DNA of 64,000 nt. It comes from JAHIKV01 sp965195225. GTDB taxonomy: Bacteria > Planctomycetota > Planctomycetia > Pirellulales > Thermoguttaceae. The DNA lies in contig CBDAFL010000050.1 of NCBI GenBank assembly GCA_965195225.1, forward strand, positions 1 to 64,000, in the 5' to 3' direction. Made by a program: the position numbers and the translations under genes. The notes beneath the pieces were generated by a model that was not told the origin of the DNA, did not search any database, and saw only the letters and a program-made list of their open reading frames with translations. Positions 42,374 through 50,708 of the stretch are shown in pieces. Position 1 is the first letter of the stretch; every line of letters begins with the position of its first letter.

Positions 42374-43156
42374 ATGTCCAACGACGCCCCGAATCCGCCC
42401 GATTCCTCCGCACCGCCGGCGCGATTTCCCCGGCGGAGGTTGATCTGGTGGGTTGTCCTGTTCGGAGTGTTTTGCGGATTGACGGTATGGGTACATCATC
42501 GCATTCAAGAAATCAAACTCGATACCCTGTGCCATAATAACCTCAAGCAGATCTCGTTGGCAATTCACAACTACCAACAAGCTTGGAAAGGTAAACATCT
42601 GCCACCGGCGTATTTTTTTGGCAAAGATGGTAAGCCGATACATAGTTGGCGATTATTAATTCGGCCCTATTTGGATACGGCGGGAGATTTGATCCGTCTC
42701 GATTTTGATCAGCCGTGGAACGCTCCGATAAATTCGCGGTTTGCGGCTGTCATGGGCTATCATTTTTTTTGCCCCAGCAGTTATAGCGAGAACATGTACT
42801 TCACCGACTACGTCGCCGTGGTCGGTCCCGAGACGATGTGGCCGGGCACCGAGCCGACGAAAGTGGCCGAGGACGGCTCGGACAACGACAAGATTCTGGT
42901 GATCGAGATCGTCAACTCCGACATCCACTGGATGGAGCCGCGCGACTTGACGCTTGAAGAGGCGTTGGACGCGATCCAGCCCGACAAGGGCGTCGGCATT
43001 GGCAGCCGTCACCCGGACGGCATCCACTACGTGACCGTCGGCGGCGAAGTGCGGACCCTGGACCGCAATATCGACCGCGAGTCGTTGCGTAGACTGTTCA
43101 CCCGCGACGCCGCGAAACCCCCGGCCAACCGCGATCCGCCGCCGCGGCGGCCATAG
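42374..43156 (+). CDS. DUF1559-family pilin-like protein
   Basis: A 260-residue protein with a short cytosolic N-terminus, one transmembrane helix (residues about 24-44) and a large extracytoplasmic domain. The CHNNLKQISLAIHNYQQAW segment with LPPAYF is the DUF1559 (H-X9-DG/type IV pilin-like) hallmark, and a late segment (GGEVRTLDRNID) is also typical. This paralogous family is expanded in planctomycetes; its members resemble type IV pilins. Here the canonical prepilin leader is replaced by a Pro-rich start, so processing by the prepilin peptidase is uncertain. AAGGAA precedes the ATG. Confidence 0.85.
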   Translation: MSNDAPNPPDSSAPPARFPRRRLIWWVVLFGVFCGLTVWVHHRIQEIKLDTLCHNNLKQISLAIHNYQQAWKGKHLPPAYFFGKDGKPIHSWRLLIRPYLDTAGDLIRLDFDQPWNAPINSRFAAVMGYHFFCPSSYSENMYFTDYVAVVGPETMWPGTEPTKVAEDGSDNDKILVIEIVNSDIHWMEPRDLTLEEALDAIQPDKGVGIGSRHPDGIHYVTVGGEVRTLDRNIDRESLRRLFTRDAAKPPANRDPPPRRP

Positions 43157-43214
43157 ATCGGCCGAATCCTGGCCGTGCCCATCGAAAATTTCCCGATTTC
43201 CTGAAAATTGACCC

Positions 43215-43260
43215 TTGACGGGCTTTGCTACCGTGTTACAATGCGATAATACGCTAACAC
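43215..43260 (+). promoter_or_regulatory. his operon promoter with overlapping inverted repeat
   Basis: TTGACG (43215-43220), 16-base spacer, TACAAT (43237-43242). An inverted repeat GTGTTA (43233-43238) and TAACAC (43255-43260) overlaps the -10 element, and inside it GCG/CGC also oppose each other. This is a plausible operator for the YerC-like repressor encoded next. ATG of that gene is 34 bases after the repeat. Confidence 0.55.
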
Positions 43261-43293
43261 ATCGCAGGCACCCTGTCACAAGGGGACGCAATC

Positions 43294-43614
43294 ATGGCGG
43301 CAAGGGAGTTCACCGAGAAAACCTGGCGAAAAAACCCCGCCTTCAAGGCCCTTTGCCGGGCACTGGCCGCCTGCCAAACCACCGGCGAAGTGGCCGATTT
43401 CCTCCGCGACATCGGCACCTTGACCGAACTTCAGGCCTGGAGCGAGCGGTTGGAGGTCGCCCGTCTGATCGCGGCGGGAAAAACCTACCGCGAAATCGCC
43501 GAACTGACCGGCGCAAGCACCACGACCGTGACCAGAGTCGCCCGCTTCCTCAGGGAGGGCGAAGGGGGATACCGCGGCCTGCTGATGGAACCAGACGCTT
43601 CCGAAACCAAGTGA
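43294..43614 (+). CDS. TrpR/YerC-family transcriptional regulator
   Basis: A 106-residue helix-turn-helix protein. The C-terminal part AELTGASTTTVTRVARFLRE followed by GYRGLL matches the YerC/YecD branch of the TrpR-like family, in which a TrpR-type HTH is followed by a short GY tail. It follows AGGGGA and lies 29 bases upstream of hisG in the same direction. A family relative in Firmicutes neighbours histidine or similar genes; here the location at the head of a complete his operon and the overlapping inverted repeat suggest it represses histidine synthesis. Effector unknown. Confidence 0.85.
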   Translation: MAAREFTEKTWRKNPAFKALCRALAACQTTGEVADFLRDIGTLTELQAWSERLEVARLIAAGKTYREIAELTGASTTTVTRVARFLREGEGGYRGLLMEPDASETK

Positions 43615-43643
43615 GACTTTCTTCAACCAATGTGCCGAGCACC

Positions 43644-44510
43644 ATGCAATCCAACGGAAAAATCAGAATCGCCATCCAGAAATCCGGCCGTTTGTCCGAA
43701 GAGTCGATCTCGCTGCTCGGGCAAATGGGCCTACGGTTCGAGACCTACCAGGACCGTCTTTTTGCCCCTTGCCGGGACATGCCGATCGACGTTCTCTTTC
43801 TCCGAGACGACGACATCCCGGAGTACGTCCAGGACGGAGTGGCCGACTTGGGAATCGTCGGCAGCAACGTTTTGGACGAGCGGATGGTCCGCGTCGAGAG
43901 GCTGTTGCCGCTGGATTTCGGCTTCTGTTCGCTCTGTCTGGCAGTGCCGGAGCGGGGCGGATGCGAGTCCGTCGAGGACTTAAACGGAAAGCGAATCGCA
44001 ACTTCGTATCCCGAGACGCTCCGGCGTTTCCTACTGGAGCGGCGCGTCGAGGCGGAGGTTATCGTACTCGGCGGGTGCGTGGAGATCGCGCCCGCGCTGA
44101 AGGTAGCCGACGCCATCTGCGACCTCGTTTCGACCGGAAGCGCGCTTCGCACTCACGGCCTGACCATACTGGAAACGGTCGCCCGCTGCCAGGCGGTTTT
44201 TTTCGGGCGGCAAGACCCGCCTGCCGATAGCCAGGAACTAATCCGCAAACTCTTGCTGCGGGCGCAAGCGGTGCAGGAGGCCCGGAAATATCGATACGTC
44301 ATGTTCAACGCCCCGGCGGACGCCGTCGATTCAATCAAAAAACTGCTGCCCGGCTGCAAGAGTCCGACGATCGTGCCGTTGGCCGATTCGGGCTTTATCG
44401 CCGTCCACGCAATGGTCATCGAGGAAACGTTTTGGGAAGTCGTCGAGAAGCTCCGCGATAGCGGGGCCTCGGATATCTTGGTCGCCCCGGTCGAAAAGTT
44501 CATGCGATAA
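43644..44510 (+). CDS. hisG: ATP phosphoribosyltransferase, long form
   Basis: First and committed step: joins PRPP and ATP. The 288-residue protein is the long HisG type, with a C-terminal ACT-like regulatory domain (FWEVVEKLRDSGASDILVAPVEKFM), so no HisZ partner is needed and feedback inhibition by histidine is expected. The catalytic core shows RIAIQKSGRL, LRDDDIPEYVQDGVADLGI and the GGCVEIAPALKVADAICDLV phosphate-binding segment. This resembles the enterobacterial HisG more than the short form. Starts 29 bases after the regulator. Confidence 0.95.
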   Translation: MQSNGKIRIAIQKSGRLSEESISLLGQMGLRFETYQDRLFAPCRDMPIDVLFLRDDDIPEYVQDGVADLGIVGSNVLDERMVRVERLLPLDFGFCSLCLAVPERGGCESVEDLNGKRIATSYPETLRRFLLERRVEAEVIVLGGCVEIAPALKVADAICDLVSTGSALRTHGLTILETVARCQAVFFGRQDPPADSQELIRKLLLRAQAVQEARKYRYVMFNAPADAVDSIKKLLPGCKSPTIVPLADSGFIAVHAMVIEETFWEVVEKLRDSGASDILVAPVEKFMR

Positions 44511-44515
44511 CCCCC

Positions 44516-45814
44516 ATGCGCACACTTTCGTTTTCATCGTCGAGCAAGAAAGAGATTCTCGCGGCGCTGCGGCGTCCGACGCGGGATTGGACACCCTACA
44601 GACAGCAGGCACGAGCGATCATCGACGCCGTGCGCCGCGATGGAGATCGGGCGCTGCTGCGCTTCACCCGGCAATTCGACGGCGTCGAGTTTCCCTCGAT
44701 CCGCGTGGACGCCGACGAAGCGCGCGGGGCTTTGCGGTCTCTGCCGAACGATTTACGAGAGGCCGTGGAATTCGCCGCGGAAAACATCCGTCGGTTCCAC
44801 GAAAAGGACGTTGCCGCCGCCGCGAAATCGGTGGAAACCCGCCCGGGCGTCCTCTGTTGGAGCGAACGTCGGGCGGTGCCCAGCGCCGGCCTATACGTAC
44901 CCGGCGGAACCGCGCCGCTGGTCTCCTCCGTGTTGATGCTCGGCATTCCCGCCCTGCTTGCGGGAGTGGATCGAATCGTGTTATGCACGCCGCCGGACAA
45001 AGACGGCAAAATCGCCGGGCCGATCCTGGCCGCCTGCGCGCTGTTGGGTATCGAAGAAATCCACGCGGTCGGCGGGGCGCAGGCCATCGCGGCCCTCGCC
45101 TACGGAACGGAGAGCGTGACGAAGGTGGCGAAAATCGCCGGACCCGGAAACGTCTACGTCAGCGCCGCGAAGGCGGAGGTAAGCATCGATCCACAGGGCG
45201 CGGCCATCGACATGCTCGCCGGTCCCTCGGAACTGTTGATCATCGCCGACGGCACGGCCACTCCGTCGCTCGTGGCGGCGGATATGCTTTCCCAGGCGGA
45301 ACACGATCCACAATCGCAGGTCGTCCTGCTCGCCACCAGCGCCGCGTTGCCGGCCGACGTGGAAAGCCAACTCGCCGAACAGATCGCCGCCCTGCCCCGC
45401 CGGGAGATTGCCGCCGCGGCGCTGGCCGAAAGCGTTGCGGTCTCGGTCGAATCGCTCGCCGACGCCGTGGAGCTTGCGAACCACTACGCCCCCGAACACC
45501 TCAGCATTCAGACGGAGCGGCCCGAGGAGGTTTTGTCCCAAATATGCAACGCGGGCAGCGTTTTCCTGGGACCGTATTCGCCCGAGGCCGCCGGCGACTA
45601 TTGCTCGGGCACCAACCACGTGCTACCCACCTCGGGGACGGCGCGGGTGCAAGGGGGCGTGAGCGTGCGGACTTTTCAAAAAGACATTGCCGTCCAAAAT
45701 CTTACCCGCGATGGACTAAGATCGCTCGCCGACGCCACGGTTGTCCTGGCGCGTGCCGAGGGGCTGGAGGCCCACGCCCGCGCCGTCGAACTACGTTTTC
45801 CATTATTCCAATGA
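44516..45814 (+). CDS. hisD: histidinol dehydrogenase
   Basis: Last two steps: oxidises L-histidinol to L-histidine with NAD+ and Zn2+. The 432-residue protein has the family length and the segments PGGTAPLVSSVLMLGIPAL, VGGAQAIAALAYGT, AGPGNVYVSAAKAEV, a DMLAGPSELLIIAD and NHYAPEHLSIQT with the catalytic His and Glu. The start follows the hisG stop by 5 bases. Its TGA overlaps the next start (ATGA). Confidence 0.97.
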   Translation: MRTLSFSSSSKKEILAALRRPTRDWTPYRQQARAIIDAVRRDGDRALLRFTRQFDGVEFPSIRVDADEARGALRSLPNDLREAVEFAAENIRRFHEKDVAAAAKSVETRPGVLCWSERRAVPSAGLYVPGGTAPLVSSVLMLGIPALLAGVDRIVLCTPPDKDGKIAGPILAACALLGIEEIHAVGGAQAIAALAYGTESVTKVAKIAGPGNVYVSAAKAEVSIDPQGAAIDMLAGPSELLIIADGTATPSLVAADMLSQAEHDPQSQVVLLATSAALPADVESQLAEQIAALPRREIAAAALAESVAVSVESLADAVELANHYAPEHLSIQTERPEEVLSQICNAGSVFLGPYSPEAAGDYCSGTNHVLPTSGTARVQGGVSVRTFQKDIAVQNLTRDGLRSLADATVVLARAEGLEAHARAVELRFPLFQ

Positions 45815-46872
45815 ATCCACTTCCACCCAACGTCGCCTCCTTACGGCCTTACCAGTCCGCCCGTTCGCTGCGGAAGGGTGAGGGGTGGATTTTCATGGAC
45901 GCAAACGAATCGCCGCTCGCATGTGCTGCCGCGCCGGCCGCGCTGCCGCCGCTGAACCGCTATCCCGACCCAACGGCCGACGTCCTGCGTGACGCCGTGG
46001 CCGAATATTACGGCGTGCGGCGAGGGAACCTGATGATGGCCAACGGTTCGGACGAATTGATCGACCTGCTCGTGCGATGTTTCGTCCGTTCGGGCCGAAA
46101 AACGGCGGCCCCGACGCCTTCCTACGGCATGTATCGCATCGCGGCGGACTCGGCCGGAGCGGATTTCGTCGTCGCGCGGCTGCGGGCCGATTTCAGCGTC
46201 GATGAAAACTCGCTCCGCGCCGTCCTGGACAACGCGGACCTCCTGTTCCTATGCTCGCCCAACAACCCGACGGGAACCGTCGTCCCGCGGGAATTGATCG
46301 AACGGCTATCGGCCGCTTTTTCAGGCTTGATCGTCGTCGACGAGGCTTACGGCGAGTTCGCCGACGCGGAGGGCGCCCCCTCGTCGATCGAGCTGGTCCG
46401 TCGCGGCGCGGAGAACGTCGTCGTGTTGCGGACGTTCAGCAAGGCCTTTGCCGCGGCCGGTATAAGGCTGGGATACTGCGTCGCCAACGAGCGAATAATC
46501 GACGTGCTGCTGCGGATGAAACCGCCGTACAACGTGAACGTGCTGACGCAGGCGACGGGGCTGGACCTTTGGCGCCGACGCGAGGTAATGGAAAAAAATG
46601 TGCGCGAGCTGATTGCCGCGCGGAAAATTCTCGCCGGAGGATGCGAGCGGCTGGGATGTTCGGTTTTTCCCAGTCGGGCAAATTTCTTTCTCCTGCGGCC
46701 GCCGAAAGGCATTTCCGCCAAAACGCTCCAAGAAAGCCTCGTCGAAAATTATCGGATCGTGGTCCGCCGATTTCCGAACGTGCCGGAAATAGAGGACTTG
46801 CTGCGAGTTTCCGTGGGAACGCCCGAACATAACGACTTATTCCTTTCCTCGATAGCCAAACTTCTGCCATGA
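45811..46872 (+). CDS. hisC: histidinol-phosphate aminotransferase
   Basis: PLP-dependent; converts imidazole acetol phosphate and glutamate to histidinol phosphate. The 353-residue protein has NNPTG (151-155), Asp177 and Tyr180 in VVDEAYGEF, and the PLP lysine at 211 in RTFSKAFAAAG. It lies in frame within a larger open frame whose upstream part is only the shadow of hisD. Overlaps hisD and hisB by 4 bases each (ATGA), so translation is coupled. Confidence 0.96.
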   Translation: MNPLPPNVASLRPYQSARSLRKGEGWIFMDANESPLACAAAPAALPPLNRYPDPTADVLRDAVAEYYGVRRGNLMMANGSDELIDLLVRCFVRSGRKTAAPTPSYGMYRIAADSAGADFVVARLRADFSVDENSLRAVLDNADLLFLCSPNNPTGTVVPRELIERLSAAFSGLIVVDEAYGEFADAEGAPSSIELVRRGAENVVVLRTFSKAFAAAGIRLGYCVANERIIDVLLRMKPPYNVNVLTQATGLDLWRRREVMEKNVRELIAARKILAGGCERLGCSVFPSRANFFLLRPPKGISAKTLQESLVENYRIVVRRFPNVPEIEDLLRVSVGTPEHNDLFLSSIAKLLP

Positions 46873-47906
46873 ACATCGCACTGATTGATAGAGACGGCAC
46901 GCTGCTCTGGGAACCGCCGGAAACCGAGCAGATCGACAGCCTGACGAAACTGCGCGTCTTGCCGGGCGTGTTCGAGGGGCTTGCCGCCCTGAAGGCCCAA
47001 GGTTACGAGCTGGTAATGGTCAGCAACCAGGACGGACTCGGCACGCCGTCGTTCCCCCGCGAATCGTTCGATACCCCGCAAGCGGAGTTCATCGGCCAAC
47101 TCAAGGAGCGAGGCATCGAGTTTTCGGAAGTGTTCTTATGCCCGCACTTTCCCGAGGACGGATGTGCGTGCCGCAAACCGCGCACCGGGCTGGTGGACGA
47201 ATATCTGCGGCGGGCGGGCGTCGATTTGGATTCTTCCCTGATGATCGGAGACCGGCGCGGCGACGAGGATTTCGCCAGAAACATCGGCGTCCGTTTCGTG
47301 CGGACGGCCACCAACGGGCGGTTCCCCCGCTTCGCTTCCATGCGGCGAAAGACCAGCGAGACGGATGTCTCGGTGTTTCTGAACATCGACGGCGCCGGCC
47401 GCGCGGAGATATCGACCGGCATCGGCTTCTTCGACCACATGCTGGAGCTTTGGGCGAAGCACTCGCTGGTCGATCTGACGCTCCGTTGCGACGGAGACTT
47501 GTCGGTAGACGAACACCACAGTGTCGAAGACGTCGGGTTGGTCCTGGGCGGCGCGCTGGACGAAGCGCTCGGCGACCGCCGGGGTATCGAACGCTACGGA
47601 TTCCTGCTGCCGATGGACGAGGCGTTGGCCGAGGTGGCCGTGGACCTCTCCGGCCGTCCGTGTCTGGTATTCGAGGGCGAGTTCAGCCGCGAGTACGTGG
47701 GAAAATTCCCCACGGAGCTGGTCCGCCATTTCTTCGAGTCCTTCGCGCAAACGCTCCGTTGCAGCCTGCATCTGAGCATTCGCCGCGGTACGAACGACCA
47801 TCACAAAATCGAGGCGCTGTTCAAGGGGCTGGGGCGCTGCCTGCGCCAGGCGTTCCGTAACTGTCCGCACGAACGGGGCGTTCCATCGAGCAAGGGTTCG
47901 CTATGA
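46869..47906 (+). CDS. hisB: bifunctional histidinol-phosphatase / imidazoleglycerol-phosphate dehydratase
   Basis: Catalyses the dehydratase step and the phosphatase step (steps 6 and 8 of the path). N-terminal HAD phosphatase (about 1-160): DRDGT motif with Asp7 and Asp9, NQDGLGTPSFP and the Cys/His zinc loop CPHFPEDGCACRKP. C-terminal IGPD (about 165-345): FFDHMLELWAKHSLVD, DEHHSVEDVGLVLG and NDHHKIEALFKGLGR with the metal-binding His/Glu. The layout matches E. coli HisB, including the SSKG ending. Most non-enteric genomes use separate enzymes, so this suggests transfer from a group with the fused form. Overlaps its neighbours by 4 bases. Confidence 0.96.
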   Translation: MNIALIDRDGTLLWEPPETEQIDSLTKLRVLPGVFEGLAALKAQGYELVMVSNQDGLGTPSFPRESFDTPQAEFIGQLKERGIEFSEVFLCPHFPEDGCACRKPRTGLVDEYLRRAGVDLDSSLMIGDRRGDEDFARNIGVRFVRTATNGRFPRFASMRRKTSETDVSVFLNIDGAGRAEISTGIGFFDHMLELWAKHSLVDLTLRCDGDLSVDEHHSVEDVGLVLGGALDEALGDRRGIERYGFLLPMDEALAEVAVDLSGRPCLVFEGEFSREYVGKFPTELVRHFFESFAQTLRCSLHLSIRRGTNDHHKIEALFKGLGRCLRQAFRNCPHERGVPSSKGSL

Positions 47907-48460
47907 TCGGCATCCTCCGCTACAACGCCGGCAACCGGGAGAGCGTGATCGGCGCGCTGCGTCGGCTCGACATTCCCGCGACGATGGTCGAGACGAGCGA
48001 CGAAATCGCCCGCGTGGACGGCCTGATCTTTCCCGGAGCGGGGGCCGCCGGGGCCGCAATGGATGACCTGCGGACAAAGCGGCTGGTCGATCCGCTGCGG
48101 GAATTCCGAAAACCGTTCCTCGGACTGTGCCTTGGCATGCAACTGCTGCTGGACTTTTCCGAGGAGGGAAACACCGAATGTCTGGGGATTGTCCCTGGAA
48201 TGGTGCGGCGGCTGCCCAACGACGTCGTCCGTCCGCAGATCGGCTGGAACCGACTCGATACGGGCGAGTACGCCTATTTTGCCCACGGTTACGCCTGTTT
48301 TCCGGCCGACCCGCGGGTGGTCACGATGAGTGTCCGGCACGGCGCGACGATCTGCGCCGGTCTGCGACAGGGTTATTATTTCGGACTCCAATGGCACCCC
48401 GAGAAATCCGGCCGGACCGGTGATCGGTTCCTTCAATCCTTCGCCTCGCTATGCAAGTAA
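47903..48460 (+). CDS. hisH: imidazole glycerol phosphate synthase glutaminase subunit
   Basis: Class I glutamine amidotransferase that supplies ammonia to HisF. The 185-residue protein has the triad Cys76 (GLCLGMQ), His165 and Glu167 (QWHPEKS). It should dock on the HisF half of the HisA-HisF fusion next door. Overlaps hisB by 4 bases and the hisAF gene by 10 bases. Confidence 0.95.
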   Translation: MIGILRYNAGNRESVIGALRRLDIPATMVETSDEIARVDGLIFPGAGAAGAAMDDLRTKRLVDPLREFRKPFLGLCLGMQLLLDFSEEGNTECLGIVPGMVRRLPNDVVRPQIGWNRLDTGEYAYFAHGYACFPADPRVVTMSVRHGATICAGLRQGYYFGLQWHPEKSGRTGDRFLQSFASLCK

Positions 48461-49971
48461 TCCCCGCCATCGATCTGCTGGATGGAAAAGTCGTGAGACT
48501 GGCCCGAGGCGATTTCTCGCGGGTCACGGTCTTCGGCGACGACCCGCTCCGCGTCGCCGAGGATTACCGCCGCTCGGGGGCCGACAGACTGCATTTTGTA
48601 AACCTCTCGGCGGCCAAGGACGGCGGCCACGATCGCCGATTTCTGCAATTGGTTTCCCGGCTCTCTCAAATCATCGACGTGCAGGTGGGTGGCGGAATCC
48701 GCGATCTGCCGTCCGTCTGGCGCCACCTGGAGGCGGGCGCGACGGCCGTGGTCGTCGGCACCATGCTCTTCACCGATCCCGACGCGGCACGGGCGGCCGT
48801 CGCCTTGTTCGGCCCGCAAAGCATCGTCGCCGCACTCGACGTGGACGGCGAGAAAGTGAAAATCCTCGGCTGGCAAAAGGACAGCGGAAGCGGATTATGG
48901 GACGCCGCGCGGTTGGCCGAACGGCTCGGCATCCGGCAAGTCCTGGCGACCGACATTTCACGCGACGGCATGGGATCGAGGCCAAACGTCGCACTCTACG
49001 CCGAATGGAAGCGGCGTTTTCCAGAGCTGCGGATCACGGCCAGCGGCGGCGTCCGCGACGCCGAGGACATTCGCACGCTGGACGAAGCCGGCTGCGACTC
49101 CGTGGTCGTCGGCCGAGCGCTGTTGGACAATTCCGTGACGTTCGCCTCTCTGGTCCATGCTTGTACGCGAGAGGAAAGCGAATCGGCGGTCGTTCCACAA
49201 GAAAAAAACCAAAGCGATCTGGCGGTTCGCGTCATTCCCTGTCTGGACGTTACGCGAGGGCGCGTGGTGAAGGGTACGAATTTCCAAAATCTGCGGGACG
49301 CCGGCGATCCGGTCGAACTTGCCCGGCGATACTGCGACGAAGGGGCCGACGAGTTGGTTTTTCTCGACATCACGGCCACCTCCGACGACCGCCGGACCGC
49401 GGCCGAGTTGGCCTCTCGCGTGGCGGAAGCCGTGAACATCCCGTTCACCATCGGCGGCGGAGTGTGCCGTGTCGCCGACGCGCGGCGGTTGCTCGAGGCG
49501 GGGGCCGACAAGGTGACCGTCAATTCGGCGGCCGTCGCCGACCCGACGCTGCTCGAGGAAATGTCGCAACAACTCGGCGTCGCCAACACCGTCTGCGCCA
49601 TCGACGCCCGACGGCACGGCGGCGGATGGACCGTGCTGACCCGAGGTGGCCGGGACGACACGAATATCGACGCGGTCGCCTGGGCCGAACGGGCCGAGCG
49701 GCTCGGGGCCGGAGAACTGCTGGTGACTTCCCACGACCGGGACGGCACATCGGCCGGATTCGACACGGACTTGCTCGCCCGGATCAAGGAAAAAGTGTCC
49801 GTTCCGGTAATTGCCTCGGGCGGCGGCGGATCGCCGGAAAGTTTCGTCGACGCCGTGCGCATTGGCGGGGCCGACGCGGTGTTGGCCGCCGGCGTCTTTC
49901 ACTTCGGCGTCTTGTCCATTTCCGACGTTAAAACCGCGCTTCGCAGCGCCCAGATTCCGATTCGCCCATGA
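48451..49971 (+). CDS. hisA-hisF: HisA-HisF fusion protein
   Basis: One 506-residue polypeptide carrying two (beta/alpha)8 barrels. Residues 1 to about 240 are HisA, the ProFAR isomerase: Asp8 in IPAIDLLDG, Asp130 in AALDVDGEKV and Thr167 in ATDISRDGM, the expected catalytic set. Residues 241-256 (EESESAVVPQEKNQSD) form a linker. From 257 it is HisF, the cyclase subunit of imidazole glycerol phosphate synthase: Asp266 in IPCLDVTRG, Asp385 in CAIDARR and Asp429 in HDRDGT. The phosphate-binding GGGV and ASGGGG loops are present. No start codon for an independent HisF exists in the linker. An A7 run lies at 49202-49208 inside the linker, so an assembly error must be excluded. Confidence 0.92.
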   Translation: MQVIPAIDLLDGKVVRLARGDFSRVTVFGDDPLRVAEDYRRSGADRLHFVNLSAAKDGGHDRRFLQLVSRLSQIIDVQVGGGIRDLPSVWRHLEAGATAVVVGTMLFTDPDAARAAVALFGPQSIVAALDVDGEKVKILGWQKDSGSGLWDAARLAERLGIRQVLATDISRDGMGSRPNVALYAEWKRRFPELRITASGGVRDAEDIRTLDEAGCDSVVVGRALLDNSVTFASLVHACTREESESAVVPQEKNQSDLAVRVIPCLDVTRGRVVKGTNFQNLRDAGDPVELARRYCDEGADELVFLDITATSDDRRTAAELASRVAEAVNIPFTIGGGVCRVADARRLLEAGADKVTVNSAAVADPTLLEEMSQQLGVANTVCAIDARRHGGGWTVLTRGGRDDTNIDAVAWAERAERLGAGELLVTSHDRDGTSAGFDTDLLARIKEKVSVPVIASGGGGSPESFVDAVRIGGADAVLAAGVFHFGVLSISDVKTALRSAQIPIRP

Positions 49972-50606
49972 CCATGACCGAACTGACCGAAAAAAAACTC
50001 TCGACGCTCGATTGGCGAAAAAACCCCGACGGCCTGTTGCCCGCCGTGATCCAGGACGCCCACACCGCGCGGGTGCTCATGCTCGGCTACATGAACGAGG
50101 AGTCGTTGCGAGAAACGCGGCAATCGGGATACGTCACGTTTTACAGCCGCTCGAAAAAACGCCTTTGGCGGAAAGGCGAAACCTCGGGCAACACTCTGCG
50201 ATTGGCGTCGGTTGCCGTGGACTGCGACGGCGACGCGATACTGGTCCGCGCGATTCCCGCCGGCCCGACCTGCCACACGGGAAGCCGCTCCTGCTTCGAC
50301 GCCGAGGAGCTTGCCCCGGAAACGCTCGGAGAGCTGATCGAGACTATCCGCGAGCGTTCTGAAAGCGGCCCGGCCGGCTCCTACACGAAGCGGCTGCTGG
50401 ATCGAGGCATCGACGCATACGGCGCGAAAGTGCTCGAGGAATCGGAAGAAGTGGTGCGTGCAGCCCGGCACGAGGGCAAAACACGCACCATCGAAGAGGC
50501 CGCCGACGTGTTGTATCACCTTTTCGTTCTTCTGCGGGGCGAGAACATCGAACTCGGCGAGGTGGCCGAGGAATTGCGCCGGCGTCAAGTGAAGCAAAGA
50601 GCCTGA
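49968..50606 (+). CDS. hisIE: PR-AMP cyclohydrolase / PR-ATP pyrophosphohydrolase
   Basis: Bifunctional second and third steps. The 212-residue protein has the cyclohydrolase N-terminal part (MLGYMNEESL, VTFYSRSKK, VDCDGDAIL, and the zinc-binding GPTCHTGSRSCF) and the pyrophosphohydrolase C-terminal part (GAKVLEESEEVVRAARHEG and EEAADVLYHL). It overlaps the hisAF gene by 4 bases (ATGA) and closes the operon. No strong hairpin was seen right after it. Confidence 0.96.
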   Translation: MTMTELTEKKLSTLDWRKNPDGLLPAVIQDAHTARVLMLGYMNEESLRETRQSGYVTFYSRSKKRLWRKGETSGNTLRLASVAVDCDGDAILVRAIPAGPTCHTGSRSCFDAEELAPETLGELIETIRERSESGPAGSYTKRLLDRGIDAYGAKVLEESEEVVRAARHEGKTRTIEEAADVLYHLFVLLRGENIELGEVAEELRRRQVKQRA

Positions 50607-50708
50607 TTGACTTTGTATCCCCAACCGATATACCATGGCGACGGGATCGGCAATCGCTACCCCGCTCATCTTGTCCCTCTCCTTAATACGAAAACAATCG
50701 GCAGTTCA

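Noticed and set aside
44587..45810. A 761-residue frame covering hisD in another frame and continuing into hisC
   Set aside because: The first part is a shadow of hisD with an Arg/Gly-rich composition; the real gene begins at 45811 with a coupled ATGA start.
49200..49230. Separate start codon for HisF
   Set aside because: No ATG, GTG or TTG in frame with a ribosome binding site lies in the linker; the frame runs on from HisA without a stop.
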